This document shows positions 17,281-25,893 of a DNA stretch of 64,000 nucleotides, piece after piece. Every line of letters begins with the position of its first letter. Position 1 is the first letter of the stretch. Under the pieces are notes generated by a model, which saw nothing but the letters and a program-made list of their open reading frames with translations, searched no databases and was not told the origin of the DNA. The position numbers were made by a program, and so were the translations under genes. Origin of the DNA: Paratractidigestivibacter sp003150175 (GTDB taxonomy: Bacteria; Actinomycetota; Coriobacteriia; Coriobacteriales; Atopobiaceae); NCBI RefSeq assembly GCF_964283195.1, contig NZ_CAXYLH010000004.1; one strand, written 5' to 3'.

Positions 17281-17403
17281 CCTTCTTTCCACAAAACTGA
17301 TCAGCATGAGTTTGTTTTCTTACTTCGGGATCGCAAAAGCCCAGTTGGCGGGCTCCCGGTTTTTGAAAACTTACTCATGCTGATTAGTTTTGCTGGAAAG
17401 AAG
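17281..17403. repeat. Long inverted repeat related to family A
   Basis: Arms of about 31 bp (17281-17311 and 17372-17403) are near-perfect reverse complements and contain ACAAAACTGATCAGCATGAG. The ~60-nt loop contains GCAAAAGCCCAGTTG (17333-17347), shared exactly with the repeat between mfd and mazG, although the variable part of the stem differs. Confidence 0.75.
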
Positions 17404-17409
17404 GACGAG

Positions 17410-17507
17410 CTGGGACAAAAGGGGCGGGGGATTTTGTCCCAGAACGTGGAGAAGGAAAAAGGATCCTCCACAACTTGGGACAAAATCCCCCGCCCCTTTT
17501 GTCCCAG
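17410..17507. repeat. Repeat family B: 31-bp perfect inverted repeat
   Basis: The 31-bp arms at 17411-17441 and 17476-17506 are exact reverse complements, beginning TGGGACAAAA and ending TTTTGTCCCA, so each arm is itself semi-palindromic. A third copy with three changes lies at 22275-22305. The gap between 17258 and 17716 holds no gene beyond these repeats and the antiterminator target below. Confidence 0.8.
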
Positions 17508-17601
17508 GGGGTTACCGTTCGGCGAGAAAAACATGCCGTTCGGCCGTTGTGTTAGAAACGGCAGCGCCAGAGTGCCAAAATCTGAACTCGAAAAAGAAAT
17601 G

Positions 17602-17692
17602 AGGAAGGTTACCGAGTCCCTCGGACGTGGGCCTAACCAAAGTCTGTTGGTGTCGCTATGCTAATGGCGTGTATACCAAGTCTTGGTTGGGC
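17602..17692 (+). promoter_or_regulatory. Candidate RAT antiterminator target and overlapping terminator
   Basis: 17602-17638 has the shape of a BglG/LicT ribonucleic antiterminator (GGTTACCGAG..CTCGGACG..GGGCCTAACC). Its 3' part GCCTAACCAA (17631-17640) can instead pair with TTGGTTGGGC (17683-17692), followed by TTGATTTA, to form a terminator. Mutual exclusion of these two structures is the classic mechanism, and a LicT-type gene lies just downstream. Structure is inferred by eye. Confidence 0.45.
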
Positions 17693-17716
17693 TTGATTTA
17701 TGAAGGGACAAGTAAT

Positions 17717-18229
17717 ATGGGCTTCTTTTCTCGTTTGATGGGCGGCGCTCGCGAGCGGGCGGACAAGGCCTCCGAGTTCGAAATCCTCGCCCCCGTTTCC
17801 GGCGAACTTGTTCCCCTGGAGAAAACCGCAGATCCCGTTTTTAGTGGCCGAGCCATGGGCGACGGCGTTGCCGTGGACCCCGACGGCGAGACCATCCTCG
17901 CTCCCGTTTCCGGCACGGTCGCCGCGCTTTTCCCAACCGGCCACGCCTTCGCCATCTCGTCCGACAATAGCTCCGCCCAGGTCATGGTGCACATCGGCAT
18001 CGACACCGTGAAGCTTAACGGCGAGGGTTTCCAGGCGCTCGTCGCCCAGGGCGACCACGTCGATGCGGGCCAGCCGGTCGTCAAGATCGACCTTTCGGCC
18101 ATCCGCGCCGCCGGCTTCGACCCCACGGTCTTCGTAGTCGCGTGCGAGCGTGCCGAGGGCTCCGCGCTGCGCGAGCGCGCCGCCGGCCCCGTTGCCGCCA
18201 AAGAACCCGTCAGCTGGCTTTCCGAGTAG
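17717..18229 (+). CDS. crr: PTS glucose-type EIIA (IIA-Glc)
   Basis: A free-standing 170-residue EIIA of the glucose superfamily. Both catalytic histidines are present: H75 in FPTGHAFAI and the phospho-accepting H92 in MVHIGIDTVKL. It accepts phosphate from HPr and passes it to EIIB domains. It is followed 18 bp later by a LicT-type antiterminator and then by EIICB and GH4 genes. Neither the EIICB at 19218 nor the EIIBC at 4420 carries its own EIIA domain, so this protein may serve both. The ATG at 17717 has GAAGGGA at 8 nt; upstream in-frame starts would run into the antiterminator target. Confidence 0.93.
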   Translation: MGFFSRLMGGARERADKASEFEILAPVSGELVPLEKTADPVFSGRAMGDGVAVDPDGETILAPVSGTVAALFPTGHAFAISSDNSSAQVMVHIGIDTVKLNGEGFQALVAQGDHVDAGQPVVKIDLSAIRAAGFDPTVFVVACERAEGSALRERAAGPVAAKEPVSWLSE

Positions 18230-18247
18230 ACCCTCACGGAGACCGCT

Positions 18248-19108
18248 ATGGTAATCAAGCGCGTTTTCAACAATAACGTCGCGATGGTCACTTCCGACGA
18301 CGGCGCCGAGCTTATCGTGATCGGCAGGGGCCTGTGCTTTGGCCGCCACGCCGGCGACGTCGTCGACTCCTCCTCCGTCGAGAAGACCTACGCCTTGTGC
18401 GAGTCCACGGCCAACGACGCCCGTGCCCTCGATCGGCTGTCCAGCTTGATCGAGACCATTCCCGTCATCAACCTGGTGATTTCCGAGGACATCGTCGAGA
18501 TGCTGCGCGAAGAGCTTGACGTGAACGTCGATGACGCGATTCTCATCGCGCTCGCCGACCACATCACCCTCGCCCTTGACCGCGAGCGCAAGGGCGTCCC
18601 CTGCGACAACCCGCTGCTCCTCGAGATCCAGCAGTTCTACCGCAAGGAGTACGGGCTCGCCGGCCGCGCGCTCCAGATCATCAAGGATTACCTGGGCATT
18701 CAGATGAGCGACGAGGAGCGGGGCTTCATCACCCTGCACATCGTGAACGCCACCATGCCGCAGCGCGCCGATCGCCTCATCGTCTCGGTCCAGCTCGTGC
18801 GCGACGTCCTCGCCATCGTCTCCGACCGCTACGCAACGGTCCTCGACGACACGTCGCTGCCCTACGAGCGCTTCGTCCGCCACCTGCAGTTCTTTGCGCA
18901 GCGTGCGCTCGACCCCAAGGCCGGCCAGGCGCAGGACGACGTGCTCTTCTTGATAGAGCGAAACAACTATCCGAAGGCTTTCTCGTGCTCGGAGGCTATA
19001 GCCGATCACTTGCTCGCCTCCTATGGCGTGAGCGTGACCGATGCCGAGAAGAGCTATCTCGCATATCACATTGTTAACTTGCTTGGGGAACCCGGGCCCC
19101 GGGCATAG
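18248..19108 (+). CDS. licT: BglG/LicT-family transcriptional antiterminator
   Basis: A 286-residue RNA-binding antiterminator. The CAT RNA-binding domain is residues 1-55 (VIKRVFNNNVAMV, GRGLCFGRHAGDVV), followed by PRD1 (about 65-170) and PRD2 (about 175-280). Conserved PRD histidines are seen in ALADHITLAL, FITLHIVNA, FVRHLQFF and YLAYHIVNLL. PTS phosphorylation of these controls dimerisation and RAT binding. Its neighbours are EIIA upstream and alpha-glucoside EIICB plus GH4 downstream, so it probably lets RNA polymerase read through when the alpha-glucoside is being transported. Specificity is inferred from context. Confidence 0.93.
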   Translation: MVIKRVFNNNVAMVTSDDGAELIVIGRGLCFGRHAGDVVDSSSVEKTYALCESTANDARALDRLSSLIETIPVINLVISEDIVEMLREELDVNVDDAILIALADHITLALDRERKGVPCDNPLLLEIQQFYRKEYGLAGRALQIIKDYLGIQMSDEERGFITLHIVNATMPQRADRLIVSVQLVRDVLAIVSDRYATVLDDTSLPYERFVRHLQFFAQRALDPKAGQAQDDVLFLIERNNYPKAFSCSEAIADHLLASYGVSVTDAEKSYLAYHIVNLLGEPGPRA

Positions 19109-19109
19109 C

Positions 19110-19178
19110 GTGCCCGCCCATAGGTTTCAAAGGTGGGGCCGCAGGCCTTGCCGTGGGCACTTCTAGCTTTTACACAGG
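19110..19178 (+). terminator. Hairpin ahead of the alpha-glucoside permease gene
   Basis: GTGCCC at about 19111 pairs with GGGCAC near 19160, followed by TTCTAGCTTTT. It is a candidate conditional terminator between licT and the EIICB gene; no clear RAT was recognised overlapping it. Confidence 0.4.
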
Positions 19179-19217
19179 CTCTACCAAAGGAAAGAAAGAA
19201 GGAAGGGAGTAAACGCC

Positions 19218-20837
19218 ATGACCACAGAAAAGAAAAAGCCCAACTTCAAAGGCGCCTTGGAGGTGTTCGCGAAGTCGATCGTCCAGCCGATGATGTACCT
19301 GTCGGTTGCCGGCATCCTGCTCATCGTGGGCATCATCCTTACCAACAAGACCATCTGCGCGATGATCCCCGTGCTCGGCTCCGGCCCGTTCCAGCTCGTG
19401 GGCGCCGTCGTCTACCAGTCCCTGATGTTCATCATCAACAACCTCTCGATCATCTTCTGCGTGGGTATCGCCGGCGCAATGGCAAAGAAGAACAAGGGCC
19501 ACGCCTCCCTCATCGCCCTGATGTCCTTCTTCCTGTTCCTCGAGGCCAACAACATCGTGCTCAGCGCCACCGGCTCCCTCGCCGAGGCGGGCGGCATGCT
19601 CGGCCTCGTCGGCACCGGCCAGACCACCGTCATGGGCATCCAGGTGCTCGATACCGGCGTCTTCGGCGGCATCATCCTCGGCTGCATCACCGGCGCCATC
19701 TTCAACAAGTTCTCCAACAAGCAGTTCCCCATCGCGCTTTCGATGTTCTCGGGCGTCCGCTTCCCGTTTTTGATCATGATCCTCATCTCCTGGGTCATGG
19801 GCGCGGGCTTCTGCATCGTCTGGCCTCCCGTCCAGGGAGCCATCTCCTCCCTTGCCGGCGTCATCAAGGAGTCGGGCAACATCGGCCTGTTCATCTACGG
19901 CATGCTCAACAAGCTGCTCGTTCCCACCGGCCTGCACCACCTCGTCTACACCCCGTTCCAGTTCTCTGACGTGGGCGGCACCCTTGCCATGGGCGATCAG
20001 ATCATCGCCGGCGCCTACCCGATCCGTGTTGCCGAGATGGCGATGACCGGCCAGCCCTTCTCCGACAGCACCTACTTCAACAGCTACACCTTCAACAACC
20101 TCTGGCCCTACATCGGCATCGGCCTCGCCTTCATCACCACCGCGTACAAGGAGAACAAGGAGAAGACCAAGGCGGTCATCATCCCGCTGATCATCACCGC
20201 CGTGCTCTCCTGCGTCACCGAGCCCATGGACTTCCTCTTTGTCTTCTCGGCTCCCGTGCTCTTCGTGATTCACTCCGTCCTCTCCGGCGTCTTTGTGGTT
20301 CTGCTCAAGGTCCTCTCTGTCCCTGCCTCGACCGCCGGCGGCATCATCAACATCGTCGTCTCCAACCTGGTCCTCGGCGTGGAGAAGACCAACTGGCCGG
20401 TGATGCTCGTCCTCGGAGTCATCGACGCCGCCCTGTACTTCTTCCTCTTTACCGTGCTTATCAAGAAGCTCAACCTCCACACCCCTGGTCGTGAGGAGGC
20501 CTCCGAGCTCGCCGAGTCCGTGGCTGAGGGCGAGGCTGCGGCTTCCGTCGCCGTCAAGCAGGGCGCCGTCTCCGCCGCGCCCGCGGAAGGCGTGGACGCA
20601 GGCATCGCCGACCTGGTCGCCGGCCTCGGCGGCAAGGACAACATCGAGGAGCTCGAGAACTGCTTCACGCGCCTTCGCGTGAACGTCAAGGACCCGAGCC
20701 TCGTCGACGAGACCCTGATCAACCACGTGCCCAACAGCGGAATCAACCGCAGCGGCAATGACATTCAGATCATCTTCGGCATGAAGGTTGCCGAGATGCG
20801 CGACAAGGTCGAAAACGCAATCGAGAAGGAGCAGTAG
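19218..20837 (+). CDS. PTS EIICB permease, alpha-glucoside (maltose/GlvC) type
   Basis: A 539-residue permease with EIIC first (about ten membrane segments, residues 15-425, including the NKLLVPTGLHHLVYTPFQF loop typical of the glucose/maltose group) and EIIB last. The EIIB phospho-cysteine is about C482 in ELENCFTRLRVN. No EIIA domain; IIA-Glc at 17717 is the obvious donor. The next gene, 4 bp downstream, is a GH4 6-phospho-alpha-glucosidase, so the pair should import and cleave maltose or a related alpha-glucoside as its 6-phosphate. GAAGGGAG precedes the ATG. Confidence 0.92.
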   Translation: MTTEKKKPNFKGALEVFAKSIVQPMMYLSVAGILLIVGIILTNKTICAMIPVLGSGPFQLVGAVVYQSLMFIINNLSIIFCVGIAGAMAKKNKGHASLIALMSFFLFLEANNIVLSATGSLAEAGGMLGLVGTGQTTVMGIQVLDTGVFGGIILGCITGAIFNKFSNKQFPIALSMFSGVRFPFLIMILISWVMGAGFCIVWPPVQGAISSLAGVIKESGNIGLFIYGMLNKLLVPTGLHHLVYTPFQFSDVGGTLAMGDQIIAGAYPIRVAEMAMTGQPFSDSTYFNSYTFNNLWPYIGIGLAFITTAYKENKEKTKAVIIPLIITAVLSCVTEPMDFLFVFSAPVLFVIHSVLSGVFVVLLKVLSVPASTAGGIINIVVSNLVLGVEKTNWPVMLVLGVIDAALYFFLFTVLIKKLNLHTPGREEASELAESVAEGEAAASVAVKQGAVSAAPAEGVDAGIADLVAGLGGKDNIEELENCFTRLRVNVKDPSLVDETLINHVPNSGINRSGNDIQIIFGMKVAEMRDKVENAIEKEQ

Positions 20838-20840
20838 GAA

Positions 20841-22223
20841 ATGATCATTACTCTGTGCGGCGGCGGGTCCACCTTTACCCCCGGTATCGTCAAGTCCATC
20901 GCCCTTCGCAAGGACGAGCTCGAGGTAGACGAGATTCGCCTTTACGACATCAACGAGGAGCGCCAGCGCAAGGTCGGCGTGCTGGTCGACTGGATCTTGC
21001 ACGAGGACCTCGGCCTGGACATCAAGCTCACGGTGACCACCGACAAGGCGACCGCCTTCACCGACGCGAGCTTCGTGTTCGCCCAGATGCGCGTGGGTGG
21101 CTACGCGATGCGCGAGCAGGACGAGAAGATCCCGCTGCGTCACGGCTGCGTCGGCCAGGAGACCTGCGGTTGCGGCGGCCTCGCCTACGGCATGCGCACC
21201 ATCTTCCCCATGGTCGAGCTCATCGACGACGTCGAGAAGTACGCAAAGAAGGACTACTGGATCCTCAACTACTCCAACCCCGCGGCCATCGTGTCCGAGG
21301 GCTGCCGCGTGCTGCGCCCGAATGCCCGCATCATCAACATCTGCGACATGCCCATCGCCATCATCGACGTGGTCTGCGCCGCGCTCGACATCGACAAGAA
21401 GGACGTCGAGTACGACTACTTCGGCCTCAACCACTTCGGCTGGTTCACCTCGATCCGCCACAAGGGCGAAGAAGTGCTGCCGCAGCTGCGCGAGTACATC
21501 AAGGAGCACCAGATCCTGCTTCCGGACTCCTACCTCAAGGGCATGGGCTCGCTCATGGCAAAGAAGCCCGAGGAGACCGCCGACGAGCACCCCGAGCAGA
21601 ACCGCCACACCAAGGGCAGCTGGTACTACGTCTGGAAGGGCGAGTACGAGATCATGGAGTGCTTCCCGGAGTACCTGCCCAACACGTACCTGAACTACTA
21701 CCTGCAGCAGAAGGAGTTCGTCGAGCACTCCAACCCCGAGCGCACCCGCGCGAACGAGGTCGAGGAGACGCGCGAGAAGAACCTCTTCGACGGCATCGAC
21801 CACTACGAGAAGACCGGCGAGATCGACGAGAGCACGTTCTACGCGGGCAGCCACGGCGACTGGATCGCTGACCTGGCAATTGCCCTGAAGAACGACACCA
21901 AGCAGCGCTTCCTGGTTATCTGCCAGAACAAGGGCGCCATCCCCAACATGCCCTACGACGCCATGGTCGAGCTGCCCGCCTACATCGGCAAGAACGGCCC
22001 CGAGGTCATCAGCCGCGACAACATCCCGCTGTTCCAGCAGGGCCTCATGATGCAGCAGCTGAACTCCGAGAAGCTCGTGGTCGAGGCCACCATCGAGGGG
22101 TCTTACGAGAAGGCGCTCAAGGCCTTCACGCTGAACAAGACCGTGCCGTCGATGAAGGTCGCCAAGGAGGTCCTCGATGACATGATCGAGGCCAACAAGG
22201 GCTTCTGGCCTGAGCTCAACTAA
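20841..22223 (+). CDS. 6-phospho-alpha-glucosidase (GH4)
   Basis: A 460-residue NAD- and divalent-metal-dependent GH4 enzyme. The N-terminal Rossmann motif is GGGSTFTPGIV, metal ligands are in the QETCGCGG block and the GLNHFGW block, and NYSNPAA follows family order. The motif CDMP (in NICDMPIAII) is the variant known from alpha-specific members (GlvA/MalH), as opposed to the CNVP of beta-specific ones. It hydrolyses 6-phospho-alpha-glucosides such as maltose-6-phosphate by an oxidation-elimination route. It is translationally close to EIICB (4-bp gap), with AAGGAG inside the end of that gene. Confidence 0.94.
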   Translation: MIITLCGGGSTFTPGIVKSIALRKDELEVDEIRLYDINEERQRKVGVLVDWILHEDLGLDIKLTVTTDKATAFTDASFVFAQMRVGGYAMREQDEKIPLRHGCVGQETCGCGGLAYGMRTIFPMVELIDDVEKYAKKDYWILNYSNPAAIVSEGCRVLRPNARIINICDMPIAIIDVVCAALDIDKKDVEYDYFGLNHFGWFTSIRHKGEEVLPQLREYIKEHQILLPDSYLKGMGSLMAKKPEETADEHPEQNRHTKGSWYYVWKGEYEIMECFPEYLPNTYLNYYLQQKEFVEHSNPERTRANEVEETREKNLFDGIDHYEKTGEIDESTFYAGSHGDWIADLAIALKNDTKQRFLVICQNKGAIPNMPYDAMVELPAYIGKNGPEVISRDNIPLFQQGLMMQQLNSEKLVVEATIEGSYEKALKAFTLNKTVPSMKVAKEVLDDMIEANKGFWPELN

Positions 22224-22274
22224 GAGCGAACCTGGGCCCCGTCTGCGCGGCAAGAAGTGCGCGGGCGGGGCCTC

Positions 22275-22305
22275 TGGGACAGAATCCCCCTTCCCTTTTG
22301 TCCCA
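22275..22305. repeat. Repeat family B, third copy
   Basis: This 31-bp semi-palindrome (TGGGACAGAATCCCCC... to TTTTGTCCCA) differs from 17476-17506 at three positions. It lies between the convergent GH4 and helical-repeat genes, where it could act as a bidirectional terminator. Confidence 0.7.
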
Positions 22306-22308
22306 GGG

Positions 22309-23274
22309 CTACCAGTCGAGGTCGTGCTTCTCGGCGTAGGCGCGGGCGTCGGCCTCGAACCAGTCGAGCGCCTGGCACCAGGCGATGAAGTCGGGCGTAT
22401 CGGCGATGATGACCTCGGCCTCGTGGACCGCGGCGAGCGCCTCGTCGAAGCTGCCAGGTGCGAGCTCGGGCCGATCGGGAAGAAACACCTCAACGTACAT
22501 CGGCTTTAGCAGCGCGTACGCCGCGCCCTTGGTGAGCTGCCCGTATCCGCGCAGCGCGCGCCGCGCGGCGGGCATGCGGCCGAGCTTGTACAGCAGAAGG
22601 CAGCGCGCAAGGTTGCTCCAGGCATTGCCCTGGGACCAGCGGGCCTCGAGCGCGTTCAGGCCCTCCTCGTCCTCGAGCCGCGCGTACGCGAGCGCCGCGG
22701 TGTTGCGCGCGCCGAGCGGGTCGCTGTCCTTCTCGGTCGCGCGAAGGACGGACTCGGCGGCGTCGCGCGTCATCTTCCAACAGGCCGCGTCGCCGCAGGT
22801 CCGCGCGACGGCGGCGCGTAGCCGCAGACGCGGGCGGCTCCACACGTCGCCCCACTCGAGCTGGTCGACCGGTCGGTCGTCGTCTTTGAACTTCTCCTCA
22901 AGGTCGAGAAGCGCGTCGAGCAGCTTGTCGGGCCTCTCGATGGTCGCCAAGGCGCGCAGCAGGTGCGCGTCCAAGCAGCCGGCGTCCAGCTCGATGGCCG
23001 CATCGCAGGCCTTCGCAAGCACCTCGAACCGCTTGGCGCGCGCGGCCATGTACTGGTCGTCGTCGAGGAGGTCGTCGTCGCGCGCTGACTCGTTGAACTT
23101 CCGCAGGGTCTTGCCGAGAATGACGTAGGCCTTCTCGGCCGGGTCGTCGACGTAGGCCTCGGGGTCCTGCTTCACGGCAAGAAGAAGCTCCTGGTAGGCG
23201 GCATCGGACATCTGCCCGAGTTTTTGCCTGCGGCGGCTCGCGCAGCGAAGGATCAGCTCCTCGCGGAAATTCAA
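22309..23274 (-). CDS. Uncharacterised helical-repeat protein (TPR-like), paralogue of the next gene
   Basis: A 321-residue, mostly alpha-helical soluble protein rich in Ala, Leu, Asp and Glu, with helix pairs of TPR type (for example ACDAAIELDAGCLDAHLLRAL and NTAALAYARLEDEEGLNAL). No catalytic motif, signal peptide or membrane segment is seen. The start is a TTG at 23274 inside a TTGA overlap with the upstream gene's stop codon, with GGGAGG at a suitable 9 nt; the frame is open further upstream but that would overlap the neighbour. The two genes are similar in size and repeat pattern and look like an ancient tandem duplication. Function unknown; scaffold or regulatory roles are typical for TPR proteins. 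Confidence 0.75.
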   Translation of the reverse strand: MNFREELILRCASRRRQKLGQMSDAAYQELLLAVKQDPEAYVDDPAEKAYVILGKTLRKFNESARDDDLLDDDQYMAARAKRFEVLAKACDAAIELDAGCLDAHLLRALATIERPDKLLDALLDLEEKFKDDDRPVDQLEWGDVWSRPRLRLRAAVARTCGDAACWKMTRDAAESVLRATEKDSDPLGARNTAALAYARLEDEEGLNALEARWSQGNAWSNLARCLLLYKLGRMPAARRALRGYGQLTKGAAYALLKPMYVEVFLPDRPELAPGSFDEALAAVHEAEVIIADTPDFIAWCQALDWFEADARAYAEKHDLDW

Positions 23275-24341
23275 TTCTGCTCGCCTCCCTGTGTGCCGAG
23301 CTGGGCCTTGACCTGCTCGTCTAACCTGCGCGCCTCGGCGAAGGCGGAGGGCCGCAGGCGCGCCGTGTTCTCGACGAGCCAAGTGCCCAGGATGCCGCGT
23401 CCCGTCGGGTCGTTGCCCTCCTGGAGCAGCACGACGGACTCAGAAAGCGCGATGACGAGCTCGTCTTCGCTGTTCGGCTGGGTGCTCAGGCGCGCGAACT
23501 CGCCGTCGGGGAGCTCGTTTTGGCGGATGAGCGCCACGGCGCCGGTGGGGTAGGCGCGCAACAGGCGGCTGAGCACCTCGCGCGCGACCACGTGCTTGTG
23601 TTGCTTGAAGGCCAACGAGATCCGCGCGAGGAGCATCCAGGCGTCGTTGGCGCCGCGCCCCGCGTAGATGGAGGGGTACGCGTGCTCGAGCTCGTCGAGC
23701 GCCGGCTCGTCCTCGAGCTTCGCCAACCCGAGCGCGAGCGTGAACCGCGCGTCGGAGATGTCGGTCGGGTCGATCTGGATGAGCTTGCGGGCGAGGTCCA
23801 CGCACTGCCGGTTGCGCCCGCAGATGAGCGCGAGCTCAGCCATCGACGCGACCCAGCGCAGGTACGGGCGCATGGCGAGGTCCGCCGCGAGGGCGGCGCG
23901 GTCGGGCTCGTCGTCGGCCGCCAGGGCAGCGTCGCGTGCGGACTCGCAGGCTTGGCGGACGCGCGGCTCCTCCTGCGCGAGGAAGTCGTAGCGCGCGCTT
24001 ATGCTGGGCAGCTCGTTGGAGGAGCGCATGCGGACTGCGTCGAAGCAGTCGGGGTCGAGCGCGAGGGCCTCGTCGAGCAGGCGCCTTCCCTGCGCTACGA
24101 GCTCCTTCGCGTGTTCGGCGTCGGCGAAGGGGAGCTGGTAGTCGATGGCGTCCGCCGCGAGCGAGACGAGGTGGAAGGCGCGGTCGGCGTCGGTCTGCGG
24201 CAAAGAATCGCGGTCGGTCGCGAAGCGCTGGCCGAACCCGGCGAACGTCTTCATGGCGCGCAGCGGCTCTTCTTTGTCCAACTCACGAATAAACCGCAGG
24301 CCAAGGCGCTGATAATCCTCTTTGCGCGCGTCGTGCGCCAT
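23271..24341 (-). CDS. Uncharacterised TPR-like protein
   Basis: A 356-residue soluble, all-alpha protein with TPR-like segments (for example LLDEALALDPDCFDAVRMRSS and LARKLIQIDPTDISDARFTLALGLAKLED). AAGGGGG precedes the ATG. It is the first gene of a two-gene unit; its stop overlaps the TTG start of the paralogue by 4 bp, so the products are likely translationally coupled and may work together. No enzymatic motif is recognised. Confidence 0.78.
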   Translation of the reverse strand: MAHDARKEDYQRLGLRFIRELDKEEPLRAMKTFAGFGQRFATDRDSLPQTDADRAFHLVSLAADAIDYQLPFADAEHAKELVAQGRRLLDEALALDPDCFDAVRMRSSNELPSISARYDFLAQEEPRVRQACESARDAALAADDEPDRAALAADLAMRPYLRWVASMAELALICGRNRQCVDLARKLIQIDPTDISDARFTLALGLAKLEDEPALDELEHAYPSIYAGRGANDAWMLLARISLAFKQHKHVVAREVLSRLLRAYPTGAVALIRQNELPDGEFARLSTQPNSEDELVIALSESVVLLQEGNDPTGRGILGTWLVENTARLRPSAFAEARRLDEQVKAQLGTQGGEQN

Positions 24342-24644
24342 GCTCGCCCCCTTGAGTCCGGACCTTCTCGCCGGCCGATCAGGCAGCGAGCCTGTAACTA
24401 ATCTATATTACCCAACAAGGTGTCCGCTCATACTGTTCTGGCGCATAAAACCGTCTGCCGGTCTGTGAACGGTAGCTGGCTCCCCGTCGGCCCCACGGTG
24501 CTAACCTAAAGGCGTTTGGGGCATGGCATTGTTTGAACAAACCCCAGATGAGGTCCTTTTTTCTTAGCCAAAGAGCGTCGCCGCGTGCGCGCGACGGCCT
24601 CGAATCCGGCACGGGGGTGCCGGCACAGGAATTGGAGGAGAGTC
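24342..24644. other. Divergent intergenic region, no gene
   Basis: About 300 bp between divergent genes. No ORF or RNA gene is supported. A small inverted repeat GTTTGAACAAAC lies near 24532-24543, before CCCC and a T-run (CTTTTTTCTT), but nothing else is recognisable. Promoters for both sides should lie here. Confidence 0.4.
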
Positions 24645-25868
24645 ATGGGACGTTTTACCAACCCGCGCGACCTGTATTTTGGTGAGGGTGCCCGCCATGA
24701 GGTGAAGAACTTCAAGGGCAAGAAGGCCATCATCGTCTCCGGCGGCCACTCTATGCGCCGCGGCGGCTTCCTGCAGGACGTCGAGGCCGATCTCAAGGCC
24801 GCTGGCATGGAGGTCAAGCTCTTCGAGGGCGTCGAGTCCGATCCTTCCATCGAGACCGTCATGAAGGGCGCGGCCGCCATGCGCGAGTTCGAGCCCGACT
24901 GGATCGTCGCCATCGGCGGCGGCTCCCCGATCGACGCCGCGAAGGCCATGTGGGTCTTCTACGAGTACCCCGACGAGTCGTTCGACAACATCATCCAGCC
25001 GTTCAGCTTCCCTGAGCTGCGCCAGAAGGCCAAGTTCTGCGCCATCTCGTCGACTTCCGGCACCGCGACCGAGGTCACCGCGTTCTCTGTCATCACCGAC
25101 TACGCCAAGGGCATCAAGTACCCGCTGGCCGACTTCAACATCACCCCTGATGTCGCCATCGTCGACCCCGAGCTGACCTACAGCATGCCCGCCAAGCTCT
25201 GCGCCCACACCGGCATGGACGCCCTGACCCACTGCCTCGAGGCTTACGTTTCGACCTGCGCCTCCATGTTCACCGACGCCAACGCCCTCCACGGTATCCG
25301 CGAGATCGTCGAGTGGCTGCCCAAGTCCTACACTGGCGACCATGAGGCTCGCCAGCACATGCACGAGGCCCAGTGCATCGCCGGCATCGCCTTCTCGTCC
25401 GGCCTGCTCGGCATCGTTCACTCCATGGCGCACAAGACCGGCGCCGCCTTCGAGAACGGCCACATCATCCACGGTGCCGCCAACGCCATGTACCTCGGCA
25501 AGGCCATCCAGTGGAACTCCAAGGACCCGCGCGCTGCCGAGCGCTACGCCTACGTCGCCAAGGAGATCCTGCACCTTCCGGGCAACACCAACGAGGAGCT
25601 CATCGCCGCGCTCGTCAAGAAGATCCGCGACATGAACGACCAGCTCAACATCCCGCAGTCCATCAAGGATTACGCCAACGGCGGCGTCAAGGTCGACGCC
25701 GACAACCCGCAGATGGTCTCCGAGGAGGAGTTCCTGGCCAAGCTTCCCGAGATCGCCGCGAACGCCGAGCAGGACGCCTGCACGCCGGAGAACCCGCGCG
25801 AGACCAAGGCTGCCGACTTCGAGAAGATCCTCAAGGCCTGCTACTACGACACGGACATCGACTTCTAA
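24645..25868 (+). CDS. Iron-containing alcohol dehydrogenase
   Basis: A 407-residue group III (iron-dependent) alcohol dehydrogenase. NAD(P)-binding GGGSPIDAAKAM and STSGTATEVT are followed by metal-binding segments with the ligands DAL/HCLE, SMAH and NGHIIHG. The family reduces aldehydes or oxidises primary alcohols and diols; butanol-dehydrogenase-like members are common in gut anaerobes, where they dispose of reducing equivalents from fermentation. GGAGGAG precedes the ATG at 24645. It stands alone and ends at a strong intrinsic terminator. The specific substrate cannot be told. Confidence 0.93.
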   Translation: MGRFTNPRDLYFGEGARHEVKNFKGKKAIIVSGGHSMRRGGFLQDVEADLKAAGMEVKLFEGVESDPSIETVMKGAAAMREFEPDWIVAIGGGSPIDAAKAMWVFYEYPDESFDNIIQPFSFPELRQKAKFCAISSTSGTATEVTAFSVITDYAKGIKYPLADFNITPDVAIVDPELTYSMPAKLCAHTGMDALTHCLEAYVSTCASMFTDANALHGIREIVEWLPKSYTGDHEARQHMHEAQCIAGIAFSSGLLGIVHSMAHKTGAAFENGHIIHGAANAMYLGKAIQWNSKDPRAAERYAYVAKEILHLPGNTNEELIAALVKKIRDMNDQLNIPQSIKDYANGGVKVDADNPQMVSEEEFLAKLPEIAANAEQDACTPENPRETKAADFEKILKACYYDTDIDF

Positions 25869-25893
25869 GCCTCGCTTAGTAGCGTAAAGTCTG

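Noticed and set aside
17377..17664. Small plus-strand frame across the palindromes
   Set aside because: It is made of inverted-repeat sequence and lacks a ribosome site.
19170..22493. A 3.3-kb open frame opposite the EIICB and GH4 genes
   Set aside because: It spans two genes and the intergenic gap; acidic low-complexity translation, no motif.
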